DNA of 64,000 bases, from NCBI RefSeq assembly GCF_905171765.1, contig NC_053395.1:185708156-185772155 (forward strand), written 5' to 3'. The DNA comes from Bufo bufo (Eukaryota; Chordata; Amphibia; Anura; Bufonidae). Shown here one piece after another: positions 29,641 through 41,254 of the stretch. The first letter of the stretch is position 1, and every line of letters starts with the position of its first letter. Below the pieces are notes generated by a model that saw only the letters and a list, made by a program, of their open reading frames with translations, was not told the origin of the DNA and made no database searches. Both the position numbers and the translations under genes were made by a program.

Positions 29641-30210
29641 CCTCCAGCGCTATTTTACTATGCATTCTGTATTCAGAATGCTATTATTTTCCTTTATAAC
29701 CATGTTATGAGGGGAAATAATACAATCTACAGAACACCTAACCCAAGCCCGAACTTCTGTGAAGAAGTTTGGGTTTGGGTACCAAACATGCGTGATTTTT
29801 CTCACGCGAGTGCAAAACGCATTACAATGTTTTGCACTCGCGTGGAAAAATCGTGCATGTTCCCGCAACGCACCCGCACCTTTTCCCGCAACGCCCGTGT
29901 GAAAGAGGCCTAGACTTTTTTTTGACTGAGTTAGGGCTCATGCACACGACCATATGGCTTTTTCAGTGTTTTGCGGTCCATTTTTTACGGATCCGTTGTT
30001 CCGTTTTTTGTTTCCGTTGTGTTTCCATTTCCTTAACGCACATTTTCCCACAACGCCCGTGTGAAAGAGGCCTTAGTGTTTTGCAGATCCGCAAAACACG
30101 GACACCTGCAAGGTGCGATCCGCAATTTGCGGACCGCACATCACAGACACTATAATAGAAAATGCCTTTTCTGGTCCGCAATTGCCACTTACTGAAATGA
30201 GAAAACTGTT
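29641..30210. mobile_element. composite of Harbinger-like MITE pieces
   Basis: Recognisable pieces are a palindrome ACTCGCGTG/CACGCGAGTG (29797-29845), two copies of CGCCCGTGTGAAAGAGGCC (29892-29910, 30054-30072), and a left end TTAGGGCTCATGCACACGACC (29931-29951). The pieces overlap, so individual elements were not separated. Confidence 0.5.
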
Positions 30211-30214
30211 TTAG

Positions 30215-32182
30215 CCCCTTAAGGGCTCAGCCCTATTTCACCTTAAGGACTTGGCCATTTTTTGCAAATCTGACCAGTGTCACTTTAAGTGGTGATAACT
30301 TTAAAACGCTTTGACTTATCCAGGCCATTCTGAGATATTTTTTTTGTCACATATTGTACTTCATGACACTGGTAAAATGAAGTAAAAAAATTTCATTTTT
30401 ATTTGTAAAAAAATACCAAATTTACCAAAAAAAATTAAAAAATTGCAAATTTCCAAGTTTCAATTTCTCTACTTTTATAATACATAGTAATACCTCCAAA
30501 AATAGTTATTACTTTACATTCCCCATATGTCTACTTCATGTTTGGATCAATTTGGGAATGATATTTTATTTTTGGGGAATGTTACAAGGCTTAGAAGTTT
30601 AGAAGAAAATCTTGAAATTTTTCAGAGATTTTCAAAAACCCACTTTTTAGGGACCAGTTCAGGGCTGAAGTCACTTTGTGAGGCTTACATAATAGAAACC
30701 ACCCAAAAATGACCCCATTCTATAAACTACACCCCTCAAGGTATTCAAAACTGATTTTACAAACTTTGTTAACCCTTTAGGTGTTGCACAAGAGTTATTG
30801 GCAAATGGAGATGGAATTTGAGAATTTCAATTTTTGGGCAAATTTTCCATTTTAATCCATTTTTTCCAGTAACAAAGCAAGGGTTAACAGCCAAACAAAA
30901 TGCTATATTTATTGCCCCGATTCTGTAGTTTGCAGAAACACCCCATATGTGGCCGTAAAATACTGTACGGGCACACAGTAGGGCGTAGAGGGAAAGGTGC
31001 GCCGTGTGGTTTTTGGAAGGCAGATTTTGCTGGACTGTTTTTTTTTACACCATGTCCCATTTGAAGCCCCCCTGATGCACCCCTAGAGTAGAAACTCCAT
31101 AAAAGTGACCCCATCTAAGAAACTACACCCCTCAAGGTATTCAAAACTGATTTCACAAACTTTGTTAACCCTTTAGGTGTTGCACAAGATTTAATGGAAA
31201 ATAGAGATACAATTTCAAAATTTCACTTTTTTGGCAGATTTTCCATGTTAATATTTTTTTTCCAGTTACAAAGCAAGGGTTAACAGCCAAACAAAACTCA
31301 TTATTTATGGCCCTGATTCTGTAGTTTACAGAAACACCCCATATGTGGTCGTAAACTGCTGTACGGGCACACGGCAGGGCGCAGAAGGAAAGGAATGCTA
31401 TACGGTTTTTGGAAGGCAGATTTTGCTAGACTGTTTTTTTGGACACCATGTCCCATTTGAAGCCCCCCTGATGCACCCCTAGAGTAGAAACTCCAAAAAA
31501 GTGACCCCATTTTAGAAACTACGGGATAGGGTGGAAGTTTTGTTGGTTCTAGTTTAGGGTACATATGATTTTTGGTTGCTCTATATTACACTTTTTGTGA
31601 GGCAAGGGAACAAGAAATAGCTTTTTTGGTGTCCATGGTGCTGAACAGATCTGTGCTAAAGGCATAGCTCTGTTCAGACAAAGTGTAAGTAAAATACAGT
31701 ACGGACCGCGGTATGGAAAGGGTTAAACGGCTGACATCACATCACAGATGTCAGTCGTTTATACCAGAGTGTCAGCAATGTGCTGACACTCTGGTATACC
31801 CACTGGCCACCAACGATTATTCAAGAGGAGGCGGGTGGGGGATCGCCTCCCGCACCGCCCGCACCGCCTGCAACACCCCCCCTGCACCACCCGCCGCCAT
31901 AAAAGCATTCAGCATTTTAAAGTTTGATCAGAATCGGCAGAAAGCGCAGCAAACCGCAGGTCTGAATTTACCTGCTTTTTGCTGCGATCGCCGATACGGG
32001 GGGTCATAATATGACACACACACCCCCCCCCCCCCCGGCGTTGTGACAGGATGCCGGCTGAATGATTTCAGCCGGCATCCTGTTCGGATTAACACCCGTC
32101 ATTTTATGACATACCGGTACGTCATGGGTCCTTAAGGACTCGGGAAACATGCCGTACCGGTACGTCATGCGTCCCTAAGGGG
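30215..32182 (+). mobile_element. non-autonomous piggyBac-family element (about 1.97 kb)
   Basis: Ends CCCCTTAAGGGCTCAG and CGTCCCTAAGGGG, flanked by TTAG (30211-30214, one mismatch) and TTAA (32183-32186). The region around 30880-31020 matches 1-160 of the autonomous copy, and a near repeat of it occurs at 31270-31420, so the interior contains a diverged direct duplication. No transposase remains. A run of C at 32013-32036 and the GTACCGGTACGTC palindromes lie near the right end. Confidence 0.8.
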
Positions 32183-32245
32183 TTAATGAACGTGGCTAGT
32201 GTATGTAACCTTATGACTTCAACTTGCATATACACAAACACATGG

Positions 32246-33261
32246 TGTCACGGCTTGGTGGTGGCTTGCCGTGACACTTTCGCCACGCATGTTGGTTGGT
32301 TCTTCCTTCCCTTTCTGGTATGCACGTTGTTAAGGTGTGTGCAAGGTGAAGCTCGGTGTGGCCTCTTGGCTCTTATTGTTCTGAGTTGTGAGCCTGAGGT
32401 CAAATTGTCTTCAGTGTCTTGAGGTCAGTGTCTGGTGCTTTTCCATCTGCCCAGTCCTTGAGGGCCACCTTATGGGACATCGATGTCAACTGATGTCACC
32501 CCTTTGTGTCTGTTTCTGTTACCCTACCTCACTTGTTGCATGTTTGGTGTGGGTTTATGTTTGGGGTTGTTGTTATGTCTGGTTTGGTGTTTCATGTCTG
32601 GCCTGTTTGGTGTTTCAGATCAGCATGGATGCCAGACATATCCTTTGTATGTCCTATACCTCCTGAAGGGGGTCCCTGGAGTTCCCCAAGGGGGAACTAC
32701 AAGCAGCTCTGCCTGGTGCCACCATGGTTCTTGCCTCATGATGGTCTAGTTTGTTTCTACTGGATTCTGTTTGGTGTTTGTGCTAGGTCCTGTCTGGTGT
32801 GTGTGTTTGGGCCTATGTGCATTTCCAGGATCCAGTGGTAGCGGCGTGGACAGCTCGAGTTCCTGTTGCAGCTGTATCAGGTAGGTGTACATGTTAGTCC
32901 TGTTGGCAGTGGTGTTTTCTGCCTCTGGACACTTACCTGTCGTGTCGTCCACTGCTGGCTGCTTTCTTCCCCTTTGTTGCTAGGCCTGTTGGAGACTCCG
33001 GCTCCTCCGGGTCTTGGAGAAATTTGTTGTCTCCACCTTCTGATGCCATATTGCAAAGACTGTTAGGGTCAGTAGGGCCCAGGTTCGAGAGTATGAGCCC
33101 CCCCTACCATCGAGGGCAGCTCATATAGTCAGGAGGTCAGGGATAGGATTTAGGGATGCTTAGTTGGTTTCCAGCTCCCTTTTCCCTGTTTCCAGGCCTA
33201 GCTGCTTCCCTATAATCCCCACAATGTACAGTGGGGGTTTCCCCCACTCCCCACCGTGACA
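32246..33261. repeat. probable solo LTR (about 1.0 kb)
   Basis: Starts TGTCACGG and ends CCGTGACA, a perfect 8-base inverted terminus of the TG...CA type. Flanks CATGG and CAAGG are a 5-bp target duplication with one mismatch. No internal retroviral-type coding sequence is visible, so a solo LTR formed by recombination is the simplest reading. Confidence 0.6.
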
Positions 33262-33428
33262 CAAGGGCCTGGTCACCGTTCCAACCAATGACTGGTTTCA
33301 GACTAGCATCATGGCTTATAACTGGGGCCATGACGGTTTTGATAGATCAGTAATAAAACATATACTTGGTTTCTAGCTTTCTTGCCAAAAACTTAATGGG
33401 GTTTTCTGAAAATAAAAGCGGTTGTTAA

Positions 33429-33760
33429 AGGACATCTGTCAGCAGATTTATACCTATGACACTGGCTGACCTGTTACATGTGAACTTGGCAGCTGAAGAC
33501 ATCTGTGTTGGTCCCATGTTCATATGTGTCTGCATTACTGAGAAAAATTATGTAAAGGTGGTCACACCTGGTCCTGCCAATCAAATTGCAGAGGGTGCGG
33601 CAGTTGCAGAGAGAGCAGAGCCTGTAGGTGTAATGACAACGCCCCCGTTTCTCCTAGAGGATCATTTGCATATATTAAAATATCATTTTTCTCAGCAATA
33701 CGTGCACATATGAACATGGGGCCAACACAGATGCCTTCATCTGCCAAGCGCACATGCGCT
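33429..33760. mobile_element. TTAA-type MITE, right end unclear
   Basis: Begins AGGACATCTGTCAGCAG after TTAA (33425-33428). An inverted pair (33488-33550 and 33684-33750) includes GACATCTGTGTTGG-CCCATGTTCATATGTG and its complement. The closing end was not found. Confidence 0.5.
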
Positions 33761-34472
33761 GTAGGGTGGTATTTTCTTCTGCTGGGGCGGTATTTTGTGC
33801 TGCCGTACAGTATTGCAGGCCCTGCCTACTTCTGTTGTCCCTGCCTATTTGTGTTGCCCCGCCTTCTATCAATTTTAACCCGCTTACAACCCGCCTTTGT
33901 TTGTTTTTTCCCCGGGGCCACTTTAAGTTCCCAGCCAGCCCACCCATGCTGCTAGAGGCTACCGTGCCTACCACAGCGATGTTCCTATGGAGCCCTGCCA
34001 CAAATTATCCCTTTTTGGTGGCAGGTGGCTTCTTCTCTGTCTTCTGACCTGTAAAATGATGGCCACCACTTTAAGAGATTGGTCCAAATTGAATTCCGAA
34101 AGATTTGGATTTGGATGCAAGCCGAATTTTTGGGAAGTTCAAGATGAATTTGATTTGTTTAGAATTGATTTTCTTATTTCGAATGCCTACTTTTAGATAC
34201 AATTTCCATAATCCCCTCCCAGGTTGGTCCCAGGACAAGCCAAATTTTCTGGGACTGTCTCTGAAAACTGAACTTTCCAGTTATTTTCATTAAATACGTG
34301 CAATGAATATAGAGAACTTTTTATAGATTTGTTTGCAGTTTGACATTATTGTTTATTTTTCTGTTAACAAGCGTCAAAAAAGGCTAACAAGATCTGCTGT
34401 GTATATGAGACGTTCGATAAAAGTATATTGAAGTGTATTTGCACACTAGACAAGCACAGGCTTCATTTCCAC
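33761..34472. other. dispersed repeat then unassigned sequence
   Basis: 33765-33960 is the plus-strand relative of 26826-27110. Positions 34090-34170 repeat AATT-GATTTG words (low complexity). No gene. Confidence 0.4.
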
Positions 34473-34753
34473 CAGGGGCGTAGCTATAGGGGGTGCAGAG
34501 GTAGCAGTCGCTACCGGGCCCAGGAGCCTGAGGGGGCCCAAAGACTGTTGTGGTGCATAAGAAGACACCAGTATTATAGAAAGTTCATGCTGGTCAAGTT
34601 ACACCTCTGGCTCAAGGGGGTGCAGTTTCAATTTTTGCCTCGGGCAGCACAAAGGCCTTGTGCTTCCTGCCCCTGGCCACAAAGCACTGAGGGAAGGGGG
34701 GCCCCAAGCTGAAGTCTTGCACCAGGGCCCATCAGCCATTAGCTACGCCCCTG
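34473..34753. mobile_element. hAT MITE (281 bp)
   Basis: Ends CAGGGGCGTAGCTA and TAGCTACGCCCCTG are perfect inverted repeats. The exact 8-bp target duplication ATTTCCAC lies at 34465-34472 and 34754-34761. Confidence 0.92.
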
Positions 34754-34761
34754 ATTTCCAC

Positions 34762-35926
34762 TGTACCCGTCGTGGTACATGTGTGCACACAACCTATTGC
34801 AATGTAATTACTTAATTAGGGAGTTGGCTGTTGTGACATATGTTTGAGCGTAAAGTTTACAGTGACTCATTAACTGGCTTTGTTTTATGCTCAGGCAGCG
34901 CAGCGATGAGATAAGTAGCTGCTCCGGCACCAGTTTCCTTGGAGATCCCTGTTAGTGGAACTTCGTATTACACATACAGAAATGAGTCCATAGGGCAGTA
35001 TTTTTCCTTAAATAGACCGATATGACATCAGCGAGGTGGACGAGTCTGACAGAGATGGCATCTTAGCAACCAAAAAGGCCAAAATTAATACTCCCACCAG
35101 GATCACTATTTTATTTCTAATGAAATAAGCACAACCTGCAGCCATTTCATTTTATATGAAGTTTCCTGCCACTTTCCAGAAGTGAACCTCACATTAGTTA
35201 CTGTTAAAATTCATGAGGTAGCTACTGCTCTCGTTTATTTGACGACTTGAAGATCTGTTTAATTCATGTGATCTCTACAGATTTATTGTGTATATATATT
35301 CAAGTTGATTGTATTATTGCTATGTTCTTATATATACTAATAAAAAGTTAATTAGAAAAAAAATCATGAGGTAGCTAACTTTTAGACTAAACAGGGTTGC
35401 TCTACTGAGTCCACTGGCATCCCCCTGTTCCCTGCCTTCTCCTGACACACTTGCCCTCAAACTTTACTGAAACTCTCAATTAATCCTGAAAAGTTTTTTG
35501 CTACTGTAAGGGAAATTATGCTCTGGTGGATGCAGTCAATTATAGATGAACCGCATTCACCAGACCAGGAGTTCCTTTTTCCAGAGGCCCCTCTGCTTTG
35601 ACTTATACGAGAATCCCTCACTTTCTTTGTAGACCCGCACTGTACTGCACTTGCCATCCTGTCACTTCCAGTGCTTTCATCACACTGAACTGCTACTGTG
35701 TGTGCTGCATGTCCAGACATGTCTCAACCTGCACAGACAAGCTCAGCTCTCTAACACTGATAGAACATGCTGGAGTAAATAACTTATTGAACACCCCTTG
35801 TAGAAGCTGGTCCCAAGTATGACATCCTTGATGCCCATATATCTCATCTTGACAATCTCTTTAAATGACAAATACAGCTTTGCTACATCTGTCCATTCTG
35901 CATTTACAGTATGTGGTGCAGTTACA
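34762..35926. other. no feature recognised
   Basis: No coding, RNA or complete transposon signal. The phrase ATCATGAGGTAGCTA is repeated at about 35211 and 35365, suggesting a short direct duplication around an AT-rich insert. Confidence 0.4.
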
Positions 35927-35930
35927 TTAA

Positions 35931-36030
35931 AGGGGTTCTGCAGTTTGTTTAAAGTGATGACCCCCGCCAATCAGATGCTGATGATCTATCCAGAGGATAG
36001 ATCATCAGGTAAACAAACTGCAGAACCCCT
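35931..36030. mobile_element. TTAA MITE (100 bp)
   Basis: AGGGGTTCTGCAGTTTGTTT is mirrored by AAACAAACTGCAGAACCCCT, with TTAA at 35927-35930 and 36031-36034. The centre holds GATCTATCC-AGAGGATAGATC, a second hairpin. Confidence 0.9.
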
Positions 36031-36034
36031 TTAA

Positions 36035-37305
36035 GCATACGTGTGAATATCTTTGTTGTGTTTTCAGTCCACACACAATGTAGGAGGGAAGTGTGTAACT
36101 AGGTAACAAGAATGGGAAAGAAGTGTGGCTCAGAGCAAATCTGATCATTTATAGCAAATGTACGCATAGAGAGGCAGAGAAACCACCCTCACACTGGGTT
36201 AGTCATGGATCCAACCTTTTGTACTTTTTTATTAGACACATCCTTCATCTATTCAAAAAACCATTAAAGTGGTGAGAGTCACAGAGAATATCAGAAACTT
36301 GCAACTGAGTGAAAAGTCTGGGCTAATTCATTCTTGTAGAGTTTGTCTCGTAGTACTCAGTAATGAGGTTGCTTAATATTAGAGAGTGAGCACATGTTCA
36401 TGTATATGCTGAATGGCGGTATATGCAATATATAGTAGAATTCCATTGATCCAGTAGTGGCGGAACTCTGGGACCATACCATGAAATGTTTTTATAGCAC
36501 CCACCCAAAATGTATGAAAATATTTCTTTTGTGGTCTCATCATGCATGTAAATCCCCCTTATTGCAGTAGCTGAGCGCCGATTACAATTATACTTGACCC
36601 CAGGTGTCTGTTTCCGTGCTTTTCTGAGTAAAGGGCATATCTGCTTGCCTGATACTACTCATATATATGCAGCAAGCCACAAGGAAGAATGGAGAGGATA
36701 GAAGTGGCGGTAGCAATAATGGAGGTAGTGGTTACTCACAGCAGCTGTCCTTTGGGGCCGTGCAGTGATGGGAAGGGTGCCCTTGGTGATAATGAACTGT
36801 GGGGTGCAAGCAGGGTCCTTTGAAGTGGTGAGGCAATGATGAGGCAGTTCGAACAGTAGAACAGTTCTTTACTTGCAAATGAAGTTCAAGAACATCAGTT
36901 ACAGCTCAGACTTTGCATGGACAGGAAGATCTTCCACAATTTCAAAGAACAGGCCAGGTCTTTCTTTGAAACAATTATATAATTGCTATACTCACAGTAA
37001 ACGGATCCACGGTATCTTTGGTGGGATGTGAGCCCTAGCAGACCCACAGTCTGTCTGTAAAATATGTACAGGCTTTTGAAGCCTTTCATCTCCTGGACAA
37101 GTGAGCTTTGGAAAGACAGATTATCTCCACAGAGCTTTTGCATGTACCTCCTCTCAACACTGGTATGCTCCACAAATATAACTTTTGCTCTTTATTCTAC
37201 ATCTTTGCATCTCTCTGGCTGATTCTGTGCAACCCCTTCCCCCCCCCTGGGCTGTTCTTAGTTTACACCTGTTCTCTTCACTTTTACAGGCTAGACAGAC
37301 TCTAA
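36035..37305. other. no feature recognised
   Basis: Single-copy-looking sequence without supported genes, RNA motifs or transposon ends. Confidence 0.4.
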
Positions 37306-37779
37306 AATTTTAAGTGCTGATAACTTTAAAACGCTTTGACTTATCCAGGCCATTCTAAGACTGTTTTTTCGTCACATATTGTACTTCATGACACTGGTAA
37401 AATGAAGTAAAAATAATTCATTTTTATTTATAAAAAAAATACAAAATTTACCAAAAATTTGTAAAAAATTGCACATTTCCAAGTTTCAATTTCTCTACTT
37501 CTATAATACATAGTAATACCTCCAAAAATAGTTATTACTTTACATTCTCCATATGTCTACTTCATGTTTGGATCATTTTGGGAATGATATTTTATTTTTT
37601 GGGGATGTTACAAGGCTTAGAAGTTTAGAAGCAAATCTTGAAATTTTTCTGAAATTTTCAAAAACCCAATTTCTAGGGACCAGTTCAGGTCTGAAGTCAC
37701 TTTGCGAGGCTTACAAAATAGAAACCACCCAAAAATGACCCCATCTAAGTAACTACACCCCTCAAGGTATTCAAAACGC
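37306..37779 (+). mobile_element. fragment of the piggyBac non-autonomous family
   Basis: Closely matches 30289-30750 (for example GATAACTTTAAAACGCTTTG and CTCAAGGTATTCAAAA), in the same orientation and without either terminus. It is a truncated copy. Confidence 0.75.
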
Positions 37780-37943
37780 GGGAAGTTTAAAATTCTTCCT
37801 GCGTGGAGTCAGGGGTGCTGCCAGCGGTGAGTCGCGTTCAGCAACCTTCAGTGTACTGCCCAGAAAACAACTCATAGGCGGTAAGTAAATCAGCATTGGC
37901 TCACCTCACCTATTATACTGTATACTGTATAATTTATACATGT

Positions 37944-38610
37944 CATTCAGGAGCATGGAAAAGCTGGGTGATGATTTTTTTCACCTAGCTTTTCCATGCT
38001 CCTGAATTGCATATCTGCTTATAGGCATATATATCTTTATAATAGCTGAGCCTGATCTATTATAAACAGATATACCATTCAGGAGCATGGAAAAACTAAG
38101 TGAGAAATAGTCACCTAGCTCTTCAATGCTCCTGAGTGGTATATCTACTTATAATAGATCAGCTATTATAAACAGATATGCTTATAGGCAGATTTGCCAT
38201 TCAGGAGCATAGCATGGAAAAGTTAGGTGAGAAATTGTCACCTAGCTTTTCCATGCTCCTGAATGATATATCTGCTTATAATAGTTCAGCTATTACAAAC
38301 AGATATGCCTAAAGGCAGATCTGCCATTCAGGAGCATGGAAAAGCTAGGTGACTGTTTCTCACCTAGCTTTTCCATGCTCCTGAATGGCAGAGCTGCATA
38401 TAATAGCTTGGCTATTATAAACATGTATGCATATAAGCAGATATGCCATTCAGGAGCATGGAAAAGCTAGGTGACTATTTCTTGCCTACCTATCTTTTCC
38501 AAGCTCCTCAATGGCATATCTGCTTATAATAGATTAGCTTTTATAAACACATATGCCATTCAGGAGCATGGAAAAGCTAGACGTAAATAGCTTTTTCATG
38601 CTCCTGAATG
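37944..38610. repeat. tandem array of six long hairpins
   Basis: Six units start at 37944, 38076, 38198, 38325, 38447 and 38557 (110-132 bp apart). Each contains CATTCAGGAGCATGGAAAAG, a short variable loop, and its reverse complement. The best unit (38325) has a perfect stem of about 28 bp with a loop of about 7. Spacers hold a second hairpin, GCATATCTGCTTATAATAG against CTATTATAAACAGATATGC. Loops and some stem bases vary while the pairing is mostly kept. No family could be named. Confidence 0.88.
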
Positions 38611-38715
38611 ACATATCCAGCAGCACTAGTTAACTCCTTGGGGGGTGGCTATACATAATACAGCCATCTATACAGATGGCTGTATATTTAAACTGTGGCC
38701 AGAGATGTACACTTA

Positions 38716-38995
38716 GGCTAAGTTCACACAGCAGATTTTTCACACGCAAACCCATGCGTAAATCTGCTTCAAAAGTACACATGAACTTTAGTCCAATAGA
38801 CTTGAATGGAATTACGCAGACCCGTTCACACTTCAAACTTTATGCATGTGTATTTTCACATGTGTAATTTTGCGTAAATTCACACTTTATTTGTTCTATA
38901 AAAAGTTGCTCTGCGTTGCGTTTTCATTTTCTATAAAAAGGCCCATTAAAATCTTCTGCACCAGGCCCATGATGCTCTTAATCCGGCCCTGGGTC
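38716..38995. mobile_element. MITE fragments
   Basis: 38716 starts GGCTAAGTTCACACAGCAG after TTA, a Harbinger-type left end without a matching right end. 38940-38993 ends AATCCGGCCCTG, typical of one terminus of a hAT element of the CAGGGCCGG type. Confidence 0.5.
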
Positions 38996-39450
38996 TGCAG
39001 AATACCAGGCCTACCACCAGTATTACCCCTTCATATACCGCCTGCCTGCCTGGTCACCCTGACCAGGCGGGCAGGCGGTATATGATTGAAGGGGCAATAC
39101 TGCCTGGTATATGGACAGCAGAGATGGCATCCTCTGGGCAGTACTGTCTATGGTCATCCTTCACCAGCACCCTGACTGCCAGCTGCTTGGCCTGGCTCTC
39201 ATGGCACTTCACTGCCTGCTGCTTGGCTATCAGTGACTGACCCCACACCTAACACTCAGGGTCAGGGAGTGACTCAGTAGTCACACTGTGACACTGACTG
39301 ACTGTCACTCACTGATAGCCAAGCAGGTGGTAGTCAGGGTGCTTGTGAAGGATGACCATAGACAGTACTGCCCAGAGGATGCCATATCTGCTGTCCATAT
39401 AATACCAGGCAGTATTGCCCCTTCATATACCGCCTGGTCACCCCACACCT
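38996..39450. repeat. interrupted inverted repeat
   Basis: Arms about 39070-39215 and 39310-39450 are inverted copies (CTGGGCAGTACTGTCTATGG against CCATAGACAGTACTGCCCAG; TATACCGCCTG elements at both edges). A smaller hairpin of GGCGGTATAT lies at 39035-39080. CACTGACTGTCACTCACTG words form a loop region. Confidence 0.7.
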
Positions 39451-39935
39451 AACACTCAGGGAGTACTGTCACACTGACTGGTCTGTGACACTGACTGTCA
39501 CTCACTGTGTTAGTGTCGCTCTCGCTCATTCATTCAGGCTGCCTGTGGTTGTGGAGTCCTGAAGCGGCCGGCACACTGCGGGCGGCTCTTCTCCTTGCTC
39601 TGGCTCCGCAATGTCTTTCCTACCCGGAAGGTGGGCGGAGCTTCGTACTGCCGTGCGCGCCCAGCCCTGGTGATTCATCAGGGCGCGTGTATGCTCCTGA
39701 TAGATACCGCTCCTCACTCTGCGGTGCTGCGCAGTGCAGCAGCTGCAGAGCAGAGGAAGAACTCAGTTCACAGATTTCCAGGGCCCCTTCGCGGACGCCC
39801 ATGGGTGGAGGGCCTAATATGTCCCTTCTTGACTCTCCTGGATGTAGTCTTTCATGGACTTGCGCTCAGGACCGGACAGATTATAAATCCGTCCTTTAGG
39901 AAATTTGGACTTTGCAATAAAATGAGGAATATCTG
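39451..39935. other. GC-rich segment without recognised gene
   Basis: 39545-39800 is CpG-rich (GAAGCGGCCGGCACACTGCG, GCGCGCCCAGCCC), but it directly adjoins inverted repeats and the gypsy fragment. It may be transposon-derived rather than a host promoter. No exon was recognised. Confidence 0.35.
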
Positions 39936-39936
39936 A

Positions 39937-41232
39937 TTAGACCCCAGTTTGAACTACGGTTAAGCAAGAATTACAGTTAGGCCCCCATCTCTCTAACTTC
40001 CTCGAACTCCAGGTAATGACCGGATTGTGTTTCTGAAACCAGGGCATACCAAAAACTACCTGAACTGGAAGATTCTCTAAAACAAAGAAGGAACATTTCT
40101 CAGAGTGGCAGATCCCTACATATAGGGTAACCTCCGGAGTACGGAGTTTTACTGTGCCCCCCATCAGGGGGGTAGAATCGATGGCGACAACCTGGATCAG
40201 GGTGGGTAATTCTAGTATAGGAATTCCCATCTGATCAACGAATTTGTAATCAATAAAACTAAAAGCTGACCCTGAATCCACAAAGGCATTTCCTGACCCC
40301 TTTAAGACCCCAAAGGCAATAGAAACCGGCAGCAATAGTTTACTTCTTACCACCTCCGGGAGTACCTTGTCCTTGAATCCCTCAGACTTGGATGATTTTC
40401 CAGAAGGCGGAGCTTTAGGACACTGACGGATCCAGTGTTCGGGATCCCCACAATAAAAACAAGAGCCGCGATGACTACGTAGTTCTCTTCGCGTCATCCC
40501 GAGTTGCATGGGCTCGTCCGAGTGGGCTTCCATCCTGGGTTCAGGGGGGGGAGTCTTAGGTTGAAGAAGGGTATGAGGAGAAAACAAATGCTCCCGCTGT
40601 CTCTCTCTGATCCGTCTATCTAGTCTGATGGCTAGCGTCATGGTCTCCTCTAAAGAGTCAGGACAGGGATAACAAACCAACATATCCTTTAACTTTTCAG
40701 TCAAGCCTGCCCTAAATTGACATTTGAGCGCTGGTTCGTTCCAACCTGAAGGAACGCACCACTTGCGAAACTGCGTACAATAATCCTCCACGGGACGATT
40801 TCCCTGAGTGAGGGCCTTAAGATTGGATTCTGCCACAGAGGCTCGGTCAGGTTCATCATAAAGAACCCCTAACGCCTGGAAAAAGAGGTCCACAGAGCTA
40901 AGACAAGGGGAATCTAGTGTTAAAGAAAAGGCCCATTCCTGGGGGTCCCCTTGAAGCAAGGAAATGATAATACCAACTCTCTGTGGGTCAGGGCCGGAGG
41001 AGTGGGGTCGTAGTTGAAAATAAAGTTGACAACTTTCCTTGAAAGCTAAAAAACTTTGGCGGTCACCCGAAAACCGATCGGGCAATTTAATGTGAGGTTC
41101 CACCTGAATGGTGGCGGGAACAAGAATAGGGGGAGTTCGGACGGTCTTCTGAACTTGTAGTCTCTCCCCAAGTTCCTGTACTATTTGAGCAAGACCCTGC
41201 ACATGTTCGGTGAGGCTCTGTATAGGGTCCAT
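39937..41232 (-). CDS. Gag-protease of a sushi-ichi-like Ty3/gypsy element
   Basis: This is an intact 431-residue frame starting MDPIQSLTEHVQGLAQ. Residues 60-240 are a retrotransposon Gag domain (KLPDRFSGDRQSFLAFK, GDPQEWAFSL, FRAGLTEKLKDM). The zinc knuckle CFYCGDPEHWIRQC (CX2CX4HX4C) is near residue 268. The C-terminal protease has its active site in FVDSGSAFSFID and a later VVFGMPWFQKHNP. The ATG lies 22 bases inside the element from the LTR edge, as usual. The frame stops soon after the protease, and no reverse transcriptase follows, so the element is truncated at its pol. The family resembles the source of the mammalian PEG10/RTL genes. An open frame without pol could be a young truncation or, less likely, a retained gene. 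Confidence 0.88.
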   Translation of the reverse strand: MDPIQSLTEHVQGLAQIVQELGERLQVQKTVRTPPILVPATIQVEPHIKLPDRFSGDRQSFLAFKESCQLYFQLRPHSSGPDPQRVGIIISLLQGDPQEWAFSLTLDSPCLSSVDLFFQALGVLYDEPDRASVAESNLKALTQGNRPVEDYCTQFRKWCVPSGWNEPALKCQFRAGLTEKLKDMLVCYPCPDSLEETMTLAIRLDRRIRERQREHLFSPHTLLQPKTPPPEPRMEAHSDEPMQLGMTRRELRSHRGSCFYCGDPEHWIRQCPKAPPSGKSSKSEGFKDKVLPEVVRSKLLLPVSIAFGVLKGSGNAFVDSGSAFSFIDYKFVDQMGIPILELPTLIQVVAIDSTPLMGGTVKLRTPEVTLYVGICHSEKCSFFVLENLPVQVVFGMPWFQKHNPVITWSSRKLERWGPNCNSCLTVVQTGV

Positions 41233-41254
41233 GCTGAATTTGGGCCTGTGATTC

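Noticed and set aside
35457..35720. 87-codon minus-strand frame
   Set aside because: No family motif or conserved features, and its length is within chance expectation.
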